A DNA stretch of 64,000 nt from CAVQJU01 sp963712905 (GTDB lineage: Bacteria > Acidobacteriota > Vicinamibacteria > Vicinamibacterales > CAVVIG01): contig CAVQJU010000014.1 of the NCBI GenBank assembly GCA_963712905.1, positions 62,001 through 126,000 of the forward strand, given 5' to 3'. Below the pieces are notes generated by a model. It was not told where the DNA came from and did not search any database. It saw nothing but the letters and a program-made list of their open reading frames with translations. The number at the start of each line of letters is the position of its first letter. The first letter of the stretch is position 1. Below are positions 9,255 through 17,280 of the stretch, in pieces. The translations under genes and the position numbers were made by a program.

Positions 9255-10058
9255 CTATCCAGCTCGTTGCGCGGACTTAGCCTGTTGCCACTCCTGTTCC
9301 AGTTCCTCCAGGCTCATGGCGCCCATGGTCCGGCCGGCTTGCGCGACGGACTGTTCCATTGTCTCGAAGCGCTTCGTGAACTTGTCGTTCGCCTTGCGCA
9401 ACGCGGTTTCGGGCTCGATCCCGAGTTGCCTCGACAGGTTCGCGATGGAAAAGAGCAGGTCGCCCATCTCCTCCTCGGCGCGCGCGTGGTCGGTCGGCGC
9501 GCTCCCGGCGACCACTTCCCGCAGTTCGCCGACCTCTTCTTGGATCTTGTCGACGACGTCGGTGGGCCGGGACCAGTCGAACCCGACCGACCGGGCACGC
9601 AGGCCGATCTGGTAGGCCCGGAGCAGGGCAGGGAGGGCCGCCGGGACGCCTCCAAGGAGAGTCTTCGGTTTCGCCGAGGCGCCGCGCTCCTGGGCCTTGA
9701 TTTGCTCCCAGCGCGTCAGGACTTCGGCGGAGCCGATCGCCACGTCACCCTCACGGCGGTCGAACACATGCGGATGCCGCCGAACCAGCTTGTCGGCGAC
9801 GCCGGTGAGTGCGTCGGCGACGGTGAAATGTCCCGCTTCGGCCTCGAGTTGCGCCACGAACACGGCTTCGAAGAGAAAATCCCCGAGCTCCTCGCAGAGC
9901 GAGGCGTGGTCGTGGCGGTCGATGGCCTCGAGCACCTCGTAGGTCTCCTCGAGCACGTAGGGCTTCAGCGTGTCGATGGTCTGCTCGCGGTCCCACGGGC
10001 AGCCGCCCGGTGCCCGAAGTGTGGCGACGATGTCAACAAGGCGCGCGAACTCCTGCAT
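9255..10058 (-). CDS. mazG: Nucleoside triphosphate pyrophosphohydrolase MazG
   Basis: MazG cleaves (d)NTPs to NMP and pyrophosphate and clears aberrant nucleotides. The 267-residue product has the two tandem MazG domains of the long form. The first carries CPWDREQT and EETYEVLEAIDRHD...EELGDFLFEAVF (about 20-75). The second carries EEVGELREVV and EEEMGDLLFSIANLSR (about 185-230). The acidic EExxE and ExxD residues that bind Mg are present in both. The ATG at 10058 is the first plausible start. It is divergent from the DUF1844 gene, whose start is 40 bp away, so the two share a short promoter region that includes the AT-rich patch at about 10061-10070. Confidence 0.95.
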   Translation of the reverse strand: MQEFARLVDIVATLRAPGGCPWDREQTIDTLKPYVLEETYEVLEAIDRHDHASLCEELGDFLFEAVFVAQLEAEAGHFTVADALTGVADKLVRRHPHVFDRREGDVAIGSAEVLTRWEQIKAQERGASAKPKTLLGGVPAALPALLRAYQIGLRARSVGFDWSRPTDVVDKIQEEVGELREVVAGSAPTDHARAEEEMGDLLFSIANLSRQLGIEPETALRKANDKFTKRFETMEQSVAQAGRTMGAMSLEELEQEWQQAKSAQRAG

Positions 10059-10098
10059 TTGCTAAAATTATCAGATTACGCCGTCACTCGATTACCCA

Positions 10099-10371
10099 AT
10101 GCCTGAACTCTCCTTTCCCGCCTTCATCGTGTCGCTGGCCACCACGGCGGCGATCCATCTCGGAGACTTGGCCGATCCCGCGACCGGCGAGAAGCTCGAG
10201 CCGAACCTCGAGGGCGCCGCGCAGATGATCGCCATCCTCGCGCTGCTCGAAGAGAAGACGCGCGGCAACCTGACGGCGGAAGAACGTCAGATGCTGGAGC
10301 AGATCCTCTACGAGCTTCGGGTCCGCTTCCTCCAGGCCAGCGGCGAGACATCGCGCATCATCCAGCCGTGA
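10099..10371 (+). CDS. DUF1844 domain protein
   Basis: This 90-residue cytoplasmic protein begins PELSFPAFIVSLATTAAIHLG and matches the DUF1844 family, which is common in Acidobacteriota and Deltaproteobacteria and has no known function. The predicted fold is all alpha (NLEGAAQMIAILALLEEKT and a second helix around EERQMLEQILYELRVRF). It overlaps the next gene by 4 bp (GTGA), so translation of the metal hydrolase is likely coupled to it. The conserved pairing with an MBL-fold enzyme may help assign a role. An AT-rich -10-like TAAAAT lies about 30 bp upstream of the ATG. Confidence 0.85.
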   Translation: MPELSFPAFIVSLATTAAIHLGDLADPATGEKLEPNLEGAAQMIAILALLEEKTRGNLTAEERQMLEQILYELRVRFLQASGETSRIIQP

Positions 10372-11219
10372 GCGGCCTGCCCGCGCCGCGTCCGTTCCGC
10401 GTGACGATGCTGGGGACGGGTACGTCGAGCGGGGTCCCGGCCATCGGCTGCGAGTGCGCGGTCTGTCGATCGACCGATCCGCGCGACCGCCGGACCCGGC
10501 CGTCGATCCTGCTGGATTTTGGTGACAGGGGTGACGTGGGTGACCGGGGCAACGGGGCAGTCGGCGCCGTTGCCGGATCGGTCCGGCACGTGCTCGTCGA
10601 CACGTCCACCGATTTGCGCGCGCAGGCGCTCGCGAACGACGTCCGCCGCGTGGACGCGATCCTCTTCACGCACGCCCACGCGGACCACGTCTTCGGGATC
10701 GACGAAGTGCGGCGGTTCAATCACATGCAGCGGTCGCCGATCCCGATCATGGCGTCGCCGGACGTCCTCGCGGACATCCGTCAGATGTTCGCGTACATCT
10801 TCAACCCGCCGCCGGCCCACGGCGGTGGCGTGCCCAAGCTGGTGCCGTTTGCGATCGGCGGTCCGTTCTCGCTCGGCGGCTTCGAGGTCGTGCCCGTGCC
10901 GGTGATGCACGGCCCGCTCCCGGTCCTCGGGTTCCGCATCGGTACGTTCGCGTACCTCACCGACTGCAACGAGATCCCGGAGGACTCGTGGGCCCTTCTC
11001 GGCGGCGTGCGCACGCTCGTGCTCGACGCGCTCCGCGAGCGTACGCATAGCACACACTTCAGCGTCGATCAGGCTCTCGCCGTCGTCGCCCGGTTGAAGC
11101 CCGAACGCGCGTACTTCACGCACATCGCCCACGACCTCGCGCACGACGCCACCTGCGCGCGCCTGCCCGCGGGTGTGGAGTTGGCTTATGATGGCCAGGT
11201 GCTGGAGATTCGCGGCTAA
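10368..11219 (+). CDS. MBL-fold metal-dependent hydrolase, PhnP-like
   Basis: The 283-residue protein starts at GTG 10368, overlapping the previous stop. It carries TMLGTGTSSGVPAIGC at the first beta strand, the metal motif HAHADH (near 101), a later His in VPVMHG, Asp in LTDCNE and His in HIAHDL. This layout is that of PhnP and related cyclic phosphodiesterases or phosphoribosyl-phosphate hydrolases. The CxCxxC pattern near the start (GCECAVC) matches the zinc-binding loop of PhnP. A low-complexity insert (DRGDVGDRGNGAVGAVAG, residues about 52-69) built from GTGAC/GGGGC units interrupts the strand region without breaking the frame. ribF starts 2 bp downstream. No phn genes are nearby, so the substrate is unknown. 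Confidence 0.85.
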   Translation: MSGLPAPRPFRVTMLGTGTSSGVPAIGCECAVCRSTDPRDRRTRPSILLDFGDRGDVGDRGNGAVGAVAGSVRHVLVDTSTDLRAQALANDVRRVDAILFTHAHADHVFGIDEVRRFNHMQRSPIPIMASPDVLADIRQMFAYIFNPPPAHGGGVPKLVPFAIGGPFSLGGFEVVPVPVMHGPLPVLGFRIGTFAYLTDCNEIPEDSWALLGGVRTLVLDALRERTHSTHFSVDQALAVVARLKPERAYFTHIAHDLAHDATCARLPAGVELAYDGQVLEIRG

Positions 11220-11221
11220 TC

Positions 11222-12160
11222 GTGGACATCATCCATTTTCCCGACGATGCGCGTCCGGCGCACTGGAAGCAGCCGGTGCTGGCGCTCGGCAACTTCGACG
11301 GCCTGCACCGCGGTCATCGCAAGATTCTCGATCGGCTGCAGCGGGTCGCCCAGGAGCGCCGGGCCACTGCCGTCGTCATGACGTTCGATCCGCATCCGCC
11401 GCGGGTCGTGAGGCCAGACAAGGCGCCGCCGCTGCTGATGACGAAGGCGCAGAAGCTCGAAGGGCTGGCGCAGGCGGGGGTGGACGGCGCGGCCATCGTC
11501 CGGTTCACGCACGAGTTGTCGCGGTGGGAGCCTGAGACGTTCGTGCGGACGGTGCTCGTCGAGTGGATGCGCGTGTCGGAGGTCTGGGTCGGGGCGAACT
11601 TCCTCTTCGGGCACGATCGGTCCGGGAACTTCTCGCTGCTGCGGACGCTCGGCGGGCGGTATGGGTTCAAGGCCGAGAAGATCGACCCCGTGCGCTACAA
11701 GGATTTCGTGGTGAGCAGCACGCGGGTGCGGCGCCTGGTCAGCGAGGCCCGCGTGGACGAGGCGGCAGCCCTGCTGGGCCACGCGTACGTGATTGACGGC
11801 GTAGTCGTCCGCGGCGAGGAGCGCGGCCGGACCATCGGATTTCCGACCGCGAACCTGTGCACGGAGAACGAGCTCGTCCCGCCGCACGGCGTCTACGCGA
11901 CGAGCGCCATCCTCGACGGCATCGTCATGCCGTCGGTCACGAACATCGGGACGCGGCCGACCGTCGACGCGTCCGGCCGGACGTCGATCGAGACGCATAT
12001 TTTCGACCTCGATCGGAATCTCTACGGGGCCACGCTGCGCCTCGCCTTCGTTCAGCGGCTCCGCGACGAGCGGGCGTTCGAGTCGCTGGCCCTGCTGAAA
12101 TCCCAGATCGCCGCCGACTGCGCGCGTGCCCGCGTGCTGTTCGATCGTCTTTCACTGTAG
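11222..12160 (+). CDS. ribF: Bifunctional riboflavin kinase / FAD synthetase
   Basis: RibF phosphorylates riboflavin to FMN and adenylates FMN to FAD. The 312-residue length is typical. The N-terminal nucleotidyltransferase domain has LGNFDGLHRGH (residues 22-32), and the linker has VSSTRVRRLV. The C-terminal flavokinase domain has GRTIGFPTANL and VTNIGTRPT, the ATP and flavin binding motifs. The GTG at 11222 follows the MBL stop by 2 bp and gives the normal N-terminus, so the DUF1844-MBL-ribF run looks like one transcript. No FMN riboswitch is visible upstream, and none would be expected inside such an operon. Confidence 0.95.
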   Translation: MDIIHFPDDARPAHWKQPVLALGNFDGLHRGHRKILDRLQRVAQERRATAVVMTFDPHPPRVVRPDKAPPLLMTKAQKLEGLAQAGVDGAAIVRFTHELSRWEPETFVRTVLVEWMRVSEVWVGANFLFGHDRSGNFSLLRTLGGRYGFKAEKIDPVRYKDFVVSSTRVRRLVSEARVDEAAALLGHAYVIDGVVVRGEERGRTIGFPTANLCTENELVPPHGVYATSAILDGIVMPSVTNIGTRPTVDASGRTSIETHIFDLDRNLYGATLRLAFVQRLRDERAFESLALLKSQIAADCARARVLFDRLSL

Positions 12161-12171
12161 AATCGCCCTTC

Positions 12172-12447
12172 GTGGCCGCCGCCGACGACTTTGCCTTCGC
12201 GCTGACGCTCCCGGGCCACGCGCACGATACGGAGATGCTCGCGGATCTGCTGCGAACCGTGCTCGCCCACGCGGGCTATTCCGGCGACACGCTGGAGCGG
12301 CTCGTCAGGCAGGTCAGCGTCCGGGCCGTCGCGTCGCCGGCGCAGCCCTGCAGCGTGCAGTTCGAGGCGCGCGGGGGCGAACTGCAGATCGTCGTGTCGC
12401 AGGCCGGGCGCGACTGGCGCACCACGTGCCCGGTGCTGGCACACTAG
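12172..12447 (+). CDS. Small hypothetical protein between ribF and cysS
   Basis: A 91-residue frame starts at GTG 12172 (the ribF stop is at 12160) and ends at 12447. The sequence (ADDFAFALTLPGHAHDTEML, then a predicted helix MLADLLRTVLAHAGY and a beta-rich C-terminus with CSVQFEARGGELQIVV) looks like a compact alpha/beta domain, slightly like the N-terminal part of HATPase/anti-sigma proteins. I do not recognise it. Support comes from its position inside a compact plus-strand run and its balanced composition. No good Shine-Dalgarno is seen, so it may be translated by coupling from ribF. Confidence 0.5.
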   Translation: MAAADDFAFALTLPGHAHDTEMLADLLRTVLAHAGYSGDTLERLVRQVSVRAVASPAQPCSVQFEARGGELQIVVSQAGRDWRTTCPVLAH

Positions 12448-12492
12448 CGTTGGCGTTGTGACATATCAAAGGACCGCCTGACCGCTCCGACC

Positions 12493-13906
12493 ATGCGTCT
12501 CTACAACACCCTCACCCGCAGCGAAGAGCCGTTCACCCCCGGGCCGGGGAACACCGTCCGCATGTACACCTGCGGCCTGACGGTGTATGCGCGCGGGCAC
12601 ATCGGCAATTTCCGGACGTTCGTGTGCCTCGACGTGCTGCGCCGCAGCCTGAAATATCTGCTCGGCTACGAGCGTGAAGCAGGTGATGAACTTCACTGAC
12701 GTCGACGACCGCACGATTGCCGGCGCGCAGAAAGCCGGCATGGACCTGCGCAGCTACACCGACCAGTTCATCGCGGCCTTCATCGAGGACTCACGCGCGC
12801 TCGGGCAGGAGGACGTCGAGGAGATGCCGCGTGCGACGGACGAAGCGAATCTCAAGGCGATGGCCGATCTCATCGCCGCGCTCGGGAAGAACGGTCACAC
12901 ATACGTCAGCGACGGGTCGATCTACTTCAAGATCTCGACGCTGCCCGGCTACGGCAAGCTGGCGCACCTCGATCACGAGGGGATGAAGCCCGGCGCGCGG
13001 ATCGACTCGGACAACTACGCGAAAGACGACGCCCGCGACTTCGTGCTGTGGAAGGCGACCAAGCCCGACGAACCGACCTGGAATGTCGTCGATCCGCCCG
13101 GCCGTCCGGGCTGGCACCTCGAGTGCTCGGCTATGGCGCTGCGCCTGCTCGGCGAATCGCCGATCGACATCCATGGGGGCGGCATCGACCTGATTTTTCC
13201 CCATCACGAGAACGAAATCGCGCAGAGCGAGGGCGCGACCGGCAAGCTGTTCTCGCGGTTCTGGGTCCACGTCGAGTATCTGCTCGTGGACGAGCAGAAG
13301 ATGTCGAAGTCGCTCGGCAACACGTACACGATCCCCGACATCGTCGCGCGCGGGTTCCGTCCGTCGGCGGTGCGCTACCTGCTGCTGTCGGCGTACTACC
13401 GCAAGCAGCTGAACTTCACGTGGGAGAGCCTCGCGCAGGCCGAGGAGGCGCTGCGCCGTTTGGCGGACTTCCTGGCGCGCGTCGATCGTGTGACCGCGCC
13501 TGGAGCACACCCCGAGATCGCGGTTCGCGTCGAGGAGGCTTCGAAGGCGTTCGACGAGGCGATGCGGAGCGATCTGAACACGGCCGCAGCGCTCGGCGCG
13601 ATGTTCGAGTTGGTCCGCGCGCTCAACTCCGCGATAGACGCCGGCGAAATGGGAACCGGGGATCTGCCGGTCGTCCGCGAGGCGTTCGAGCGGTTCGATC
13701 GGGTTCTGGGCGTGCTCAGCCTGCGCCGGGCCGAGGAGAAGCAGCCGCCGCTCCCGGTCGCTGAGATCGAGCAACTGATCGAAGATCGCCACGCGGCCCG
13801 TCGCCGCCGCGACTTTGCCGCGGCGGACCGGGTTCGCGAGGATCTCGCCGCGCGGGGCGTGCTCCTCGAAGACGGTCCCGGCGGCACGCGCTGGAAGCGG
13901 AAGTAG
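12493..13906 (+). CDS. cysS: Cysteinyl-tRNA synthetase, split by a one-base insertion
   Basis: CysS charges tRNA-Cys and is essential. The first frame (12493-12699) holds the zinc ligand Cys27 in YTCGLTVY and the HIGN motif (36-39). At codon 60 the sequence passes GAG-C-GTGAAGCAG. Removing the C at 12673 joins the second frame, which continues VKQVMNFTDVDDRTI through EQKMSKSLGNT (KMSKS loop) and the C-terminal helical DALR-like domain to 13906. The repaired protein is about 470 residues, the family's normal length, and nothing else is degraded. There is no slippery heptamer, so a sequencing or consensus error is the likeliest explanation. The tRNA-Cys gene at 16085 lies 2 kb away. Confidence 0.93.
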
Positions 13907-13952
13907 TCAGGTCGGGTGGGTCGGGCAGGTCTGGTGGGTCGGGTAGGCAGAA

Positions 13953-14047
13953 GTAGTGCAGGCCTTCAGGCCTGCCAAGATCGGCCAGGCGGGGCAGGCA
14001 AGGCGCGCAGGGGGAAGGGTGAGTAGGGCGGGCCTTTCAGGCCCGCC
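13953..14047. repeat. Two GTAG-type REP hairpins downstream of cysS
   Basis: GTAGTGCAGGCCTTCAGGC (13953 on) and GTAGGGCGGGCCTTTCAGGC (14023 on) each carry a GTAG tetranucleotide followed by a GGCC-rich palindrome. The same unit recurs at 32728, 43964, 46181 and 55426. Bases 13907-13945 just upstream are a separate G-rich degenerate repeat (GGGTCGGG/CAGGT). I see no gene in 13907-14077. Confidence 0.85.
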
Positions 14048-14077
14048 ACGGTCGCCGATTTGCATCCGCGCTGTCGC

Positions 14078-14440
14078 ATGACCGAAGCGCGGATGGCGTT
14101 GGGGAAAAGCGGCGAAGATCTCGCGTGCCGCGAGCTCGAGCGCCGCGGGTACGCAATTGTTGCCCGCCGCTTTCGTGTCCGCAGTGGAGAATTGGACATC
14201 GTCGCGCGCGACGGAGCGGTGCTGGTGTTCGTGGAAGTGAAAACGCGCTCGGGCCGGCAGTTCGGCGCGGGGGCCGAAGCCGTGACGTTCACGAAACAGC
14301 GGCGGATCGCTCAGCTGGCCAGCGAATATCTGCTGCGGCACAGAATGTCAGACTGTCCGTGCCGTTTCGACGTCGTGTCCGTCACCGTTGGCGCCGGCGC
14401 GCCCGACGTCGAGATAATCCGGAACGCCTTCGACGCCTGA
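14078..14440 (+). CDS. yraN: YraN family (UPF0102) predicted endonuclease
   Basis: The 120-residue product has the UPF0102 signature: an N-terminal LGKSGEDLACRELERRGY, then RSGELDIVARDG and VFVEVKTRS. This is the Holliday-resolvase-like PD-(D/E)XK core (E...D...ExK). Family members are widespread single-domain proteins with a proposed but not well established role in DNA processing. The ATG at 14078 is preferred over TTG 14060 because it gives the usual length. The gene stands alone between the REP pair and a heptamer array, ahead of galT. Confidence 0.9.
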   Translation: MTEARMALGKSGEDLACRELERRGYAIVARRFRVRSGELDIVARDGAVLVFVEVKTRSGRQFGAGAEAVTFTKQRRIAQLASEYLLRHRMSDCPCRFDVVSVTVGAGAPDVEIIRNAFDA

Positions 14441-14491
14441 ACCGTGAACCGTGAACCTTGAACCCTGAACCTTGAACCTTGAACCCTGATT
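14440..14491. repeat. Heptamer tandem repeat (TGAACCT type)
   Basis: Seven or eight degenerate copies of TGAACCT/TGAACCG fill the whole gap between the yraN stop and the galT start. The period of seven would break any reading frame, and the array is non-coding. Confidence 0.85.
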
Positions 14492-14496
14492 CCTTG

Positions 14497-15498
14497 ATGC
14501 CTGAACTCCGCAAAGACCCCATCACCGGCCGCTGGGTCGTCGTGTCCACGGAACGCCAGAAGCGACCGATGGACTTCCGCTTCGAGAAGGCGACGGCCAT
14601 CGGGCGCGAGCACTGTCCGTTCTGTCCCGGGCGTGAGCACGTGACGCCGCCCGAGGTCCTGGCGTACCGGCAGAGCGGGGCGGCGAACGGCCCCGGCTGG
14701 GACCTGCGCGTGGTGCCCAACAAGTTCCCGGCGCTCCGCGTCGAGGGCACGCTCGAGCGCGAGGGCGAGGGGATGTTCGACCGCATGAGCGGCATCGGCG
14801 CCCACGAGGTCATCATCGAGACGACCGACCACGACAAGGGGTTCGCGTCGATGTCGGAGCTCGAGATCGAGCGGGTGCTGTGGGCGTTCCGCGACCGCGT
14901 GCTGGACCTGAAGAACGACATCCGGTTCCGCTACATCCTGCTGTTCAAGAACCACGGCGCGGCGGCCGGCGCGACGCTCGAGCACGGGCACTCGCAGCTC
15001 ATCGCGTTGCCGATCGTGCCGGACTTCGTGCGCGAGGAACTGGACGGGGCGCAGCGCCACTACAAGGACAAGGAGCGCTGCGTCTTCTGCGACATCGTGC
15101 GCCAGGAAATCGCCGCGGGCCGGCGGCTCATTCACCAGAACGCGGACATCGTCGCGCTGGCGCCGTACGCGTCGCGGGTGCCGTTCGAGACGTGGCTGAT
15201 GCCGCGCAGCCACGGGTCGCGGTTCGAGGAGTCGCCGCGGCACGTGTTCGAGAGCCTCGCGCGGATGCTGAAGTGGGTCATGGCGCGGCTCGACCGCGCC
15301 CTCGAGCACCCGCCGTACAACCTCATCATCCACAGCGCGCCGTTCTCGGAGGACGCGGCGGCGTTCTTTCACTGGCACGTGGAACTGATGCCGCGCATCG
15401 CGCGCCTGGCCGGGTTCGAGTGGGGGAGCGGGTTCTACATCAACCCGACGTCGCCGGAGGAAGCGGCGGAAGTCCTGCGCTCGGTCCGCCTTCCGTAA
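14497..15498 (+). CDS. galT: Galactose-1-phosphate uridylyltransferase family protein
   Basis: GalT transfers UMP between UDP-glucose and galactose-1-phosphate in the Leloir pathway. The product from ATG 14497 (333 residues; TTG 14479 would add six) begins PELRKDPITGRWVVVSTERQ. It has a CxxC zinc pair (CPFCPG), a second pair (CVFCD) and the HxH nucleophile motif in FHWHVELMPR. RVVPNKFPAL is typical of the family. The exact sugar is uncertain because the HIT-fold relatives include ADP-glucose-type phosphorylases. No galK or galE lies beside it. The start falls just after the heptamer array and has no clear Shine-Dalgarno. Confidence 0.9.
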   Translation: MPELRKDPITGRWVVVSTERQKRPMDFRFEKATAIGREHCPFCPGREHVTPPEVLAYRQSGAANGPGWDLRVVPNKFPALRVEGTLEREGEGMFDRMSGIGAHEVIIETTDHDKGFASMSELEIERVLWAFRDRVLDLKNDIRFRYILLFKNHGAAAGATLEHGHSQLIALPIVPDFVREELDGAQRHYKDKERCVFCDIVRQEIAAGRRLIHQNADIVALAPYASRVPFETWLMPRSHGSRFEESPRHVFESLARMLKWVMARLDRALEHPPYNLIIHSAPFSEDAAAFFHWHVELMPRIARLAGFEWGSGFYINPTSPEEAAEVLRSVRLP

Positions 15499-15607
15499 CA
15501 ATCGGCACAAGCCGGCGCCCGTGCGGCACGTAGCCGTTCGGGGCGAAACGTGACACCATCACGTGTCGCATCGTTCCGCGACTCCAGTCACCTTGACGAA
15601 AGGCTCG

Positions 15608-15820
15608 ATGATGTCCAGACGTAATGGCGATCGTTCGCGATTCCAGGTCAACCGAAAGCGGAGGCTGCGGCACCGCGAGCGAATCCAGACCTTGAAAAAG
15701 GCGCTGAAGGCGGGCGCGGCCGCCGGCGTGCAGCCCGCGGTCGCGGCTCCCGCCCCTGTGGCCCCTGTGGCCGCTGTGGCCCCTGTCGCGCGGGCCCGTA
15801 AGAAGCCGGCCGTCGGTTGA
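15608..15820 (+). CDS. Small highly basic protein, function unknown
   Basis: From the ATG pair at 15608/15611 the product (about 70 residues) begins SRRNGDRSRFQVNRKRRLRH and is strongly positive. It ends in a run of AP/VAP units encoded by 9-base GCCCCTGTG repeats, then RARKKPAVG. Short basic proteins starting RRNGDRxRF are, to my recollection, common in Acidobacteriota, and nucleic-acid binding is plausible from charge alone. It lies 40 bp before tRNA-Gly. The 109 bp between galT and this gene show no other feature. Confidence 0.55.
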   Translation: MMSRRNGDRSRFQVNRKRRLRHRERIQTLKKALKAGAAAGVQPAVAAPAPVAPVAAVAPVARARKKPAVG

Positions 15821-15860
15821 ACCCGGGCTCGACCGTGTGGTACGGTAAGTGTTCGGGCGA

Positions 15861-15935
15861 GCGGGAATAACTCAGTGGTAGAGTGCGACCTTGCCAAGGT
15901 CGAAGTCGCGGGTTCGAATCCCGTTTCCCGCTCCA
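15861..15935 (+). tRNA. tRNA-Gly (anticodon GCC)
   Basis: Acceptor arms GCGGGAA and TTCCCGC pair perfectly. The D arm (CTCAGTGGTAGAG), the anticodon stem-loop with TTGCCAA, and the T arm with GGTTCGAATCC are all present, and CCA is encoded at the 3' end. It reads GGC and GGU codons. Confidence 0.97.
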
Positions 15936-16084
15936 AATTTACTCGCGGGGGCAATATTTTCAGTCGCGGGGACCCCTCACCCCGCTCCAGTGCGCTTCGC
16001 TGCGTGGGGCCCCACCGCCCACTCCGCTCCGCGTGCTTTTCAGGCTTGGTTGCGCCGGCCTTCGGCGGCGCGACATTTCTTAAC

Positions 16085-16158
16085 GGCGCCGTCGCCAAGA
16101 GGTAAGGCAGAGGTCTGCAAAACCTCCACCCCCGGTTCAAATCCGGGCGGCGCCTCCA
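16085..16158 (+). tRNA. tRNA-Cys (anticodon GCA)
   Basis: Acceptor arms GGCGCCG and CGGCGCC pair. The anticodon loop reads CTGCAAA with GCA, the T loop is GTTCAAATC, and CCA is encoded. A T-run (CTTTTTCTC) follows directly. An IS3-type remnant begins 39 bp further on, which makes this tRNA the left edge of an acquired segment. The 149 bp between the two tRNAs hold no gene. Confidence 0.97.
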
Positions 16159-16196
16159 CTTTTTCTCAGCAAATAGTTCGCATCCCCTGTGCCTGA

Positions 16197-16322
16197 ATCG
16201 AGGCGGCGAAGGCCGACTGCCTGATCGCCAGGCTCTGTCAGTGCCTGCAGGTCTCCCCCAGCGGCTTCTACGCGTCGCGCGGACGACCCGAATCGATGCA
16301 ACTGACGGCACACTTGCACTGA
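16197..16322 (+). mobile_element. IS3-family OrfB transposase remnant
   Basis: The frame reads EAAKADCLIARLCQCLQVSP then SGFYASRGRPES and ends LTAHLH-stop at 16320. This matches the start of IS3/IS911 OrfB (HTH_21 region: EKANxPIxxMCRxLGVSxSGFYAWxxRP followed by L...H). Only about 41 codons remain. The DDE domain, OrfA and both inverted repeats are missing. It therefore marks an old insertion next to tRNA-Cys and is not active. Confidence 0.8.
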
Positions 16323-16362
16323 AGCCGATCAGCGCCAGGCCCTCTGTTAGGTGGAGACGGCT

Positions 16363-16695
16363 ATGAAGTTCAATCACGTTGGCATCCCCACAACGACTCG
16401 CTTTGAAGGGGAAATCGATCTTCCCCACTTGAGAGTCACGGTGAGTGATCATCAGAGCAATCCCTTCGGCATCCAATGGATGCGGTACTGGGAGGATGCG
16501 CCCGTTCCTGACCTCGTCAAGACCGTCGCGCATGTAGCCTTCGAGGTGGACGACCTGCAGCAGGCCGTACACGGGCAAGAAGTCATCATTCCGCCGAACA
16601 GCCCCAGTGCGGGAGTGATGGTCGCGTTCATCAAGGTTGCCGGCGCTCCGGTCGAACTCCTCCAGATAGATCGCACCATCAGAAGGGATCTGTGA
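16363..16695 (+). CDS. VOC (glyoxalase/bleomycin resistance) superfamily protein
   Basis: This single VOC domain of 110 residues begins MKFNHVGIPTT, with a central VAHVAFEVDDLQQAV and a C-terminal FIKVAGAPVELLQI. His5 and Glu107-type positions fit the usual metal ligands, but the substrate cannot be told. The ATG at 16363 follows GGTGGAGACGGCT; GTG 16351 is a possible alternative. It lies between the IS3 remnant and an orphan gene, in the segment after tRNA-Cys, and is probably cargo of that segment. Confidence 0.75.
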   Translation: MKFNHVGIPTTTRFEGEIDLPHLRVTVSDHQSNPFGIQWMRYWEDAPVPDLVKTVAHVAFEVDDLQQAVHGQEVIIPPNSPSAGVMVAFIKVAGAPVELLQIDRTIRRDL

Positions 16696-16821
16696 GCAGA
16701 TGGCTGGGGATGCGGCCGACCCGGTTACTCAAGCAACTTTCTTCGGGAGAAGACCAAATAGCGAAAGACGATCAACTTACGGCAAGCGTCCACTGAATCG
16801 GATGAAGCACAGGCCAGGTGT

Positions 16822-17211
16822 ATGGCAGATGAAAGACCACAGAATTGGGACTGGGTTCATGCAGTAGGAACATGTAGCCCTCAAGTCATGTTCGGTCAAC
16901 TTAAGGAACTAGCTCGTCAAAACGTGACGAAGAGAAACGAACAACTAGGACGGGGAGTCGTGTATGCACTCCGTGAAATTGACGGTGTGTCATTTTCAGT
17001 TGGGAAAACTGACGCCCACGGCACTGCGATGTTCTTTGGGCTTACAGACGATCTGAAGGGAATGGAAGTGTTCAGGATCAATCGCCAGAATTTGGTGCGC
17101 TATGCCGTCAAGCTGTGTGATGACGGCTTATGTAGATGGACCAAGGGCGATATGACACTCGATCATTGGCAAGTGCTGCGGACAGCATTGGAGCCGTTGC
17201 TGTTTAGCTAG
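16822..17211 (+). CDS. Orphan hypothetical protein in lower-GC DNA
   Basis: The 129-residue product (MADERPQNWDWVHAVGTCSP...) is rich in polar residues, with a C-terminal TLDHWQVLRTALEPLLF. It has no signal peptide or membrane segment and no motif I recognise. Its DNA uses A/T-ending codons (AGA, AAA, GTT, TTA-type) far more than its neighbours, which suggests recent transfer. It is convergent with the histidine kinase, whose stop is 70 bp away. The stretch 16696-16821 upstream is AT-richer and holds no gene that I can see. Confidence 0.7.
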   Translation: MADERPQNWDWVHAVGTCSPQVMFGQLKELARQNVTKRNEQLGRGVVYALREIDGVSFSVGKTDAHGTAMFFGLTDDLKGMEVFRINRQNLVRYAVKLCDDGLCRWTKGDMTLDHWQVLRTALEPLLFS

Positions 17212-17280
17212 AGCTAAGCGACCTGAACGGTCTGTACCTGGTTCTGACCGATCGGCGCAAGACGCCCTGGGACGTGGATG

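Noticed and set aside
12665..12680. Programmed frameshift in cysS
   Set aside because: No slippery heptamer, stop or pseudoknot at the shift, and other genes in the window have similar one-base breaks.
14440..14491. Heptamer array as a possible CRISPR
   Set aside because: No unique spacers, unit only 7 bases, and no cas genes in the window.
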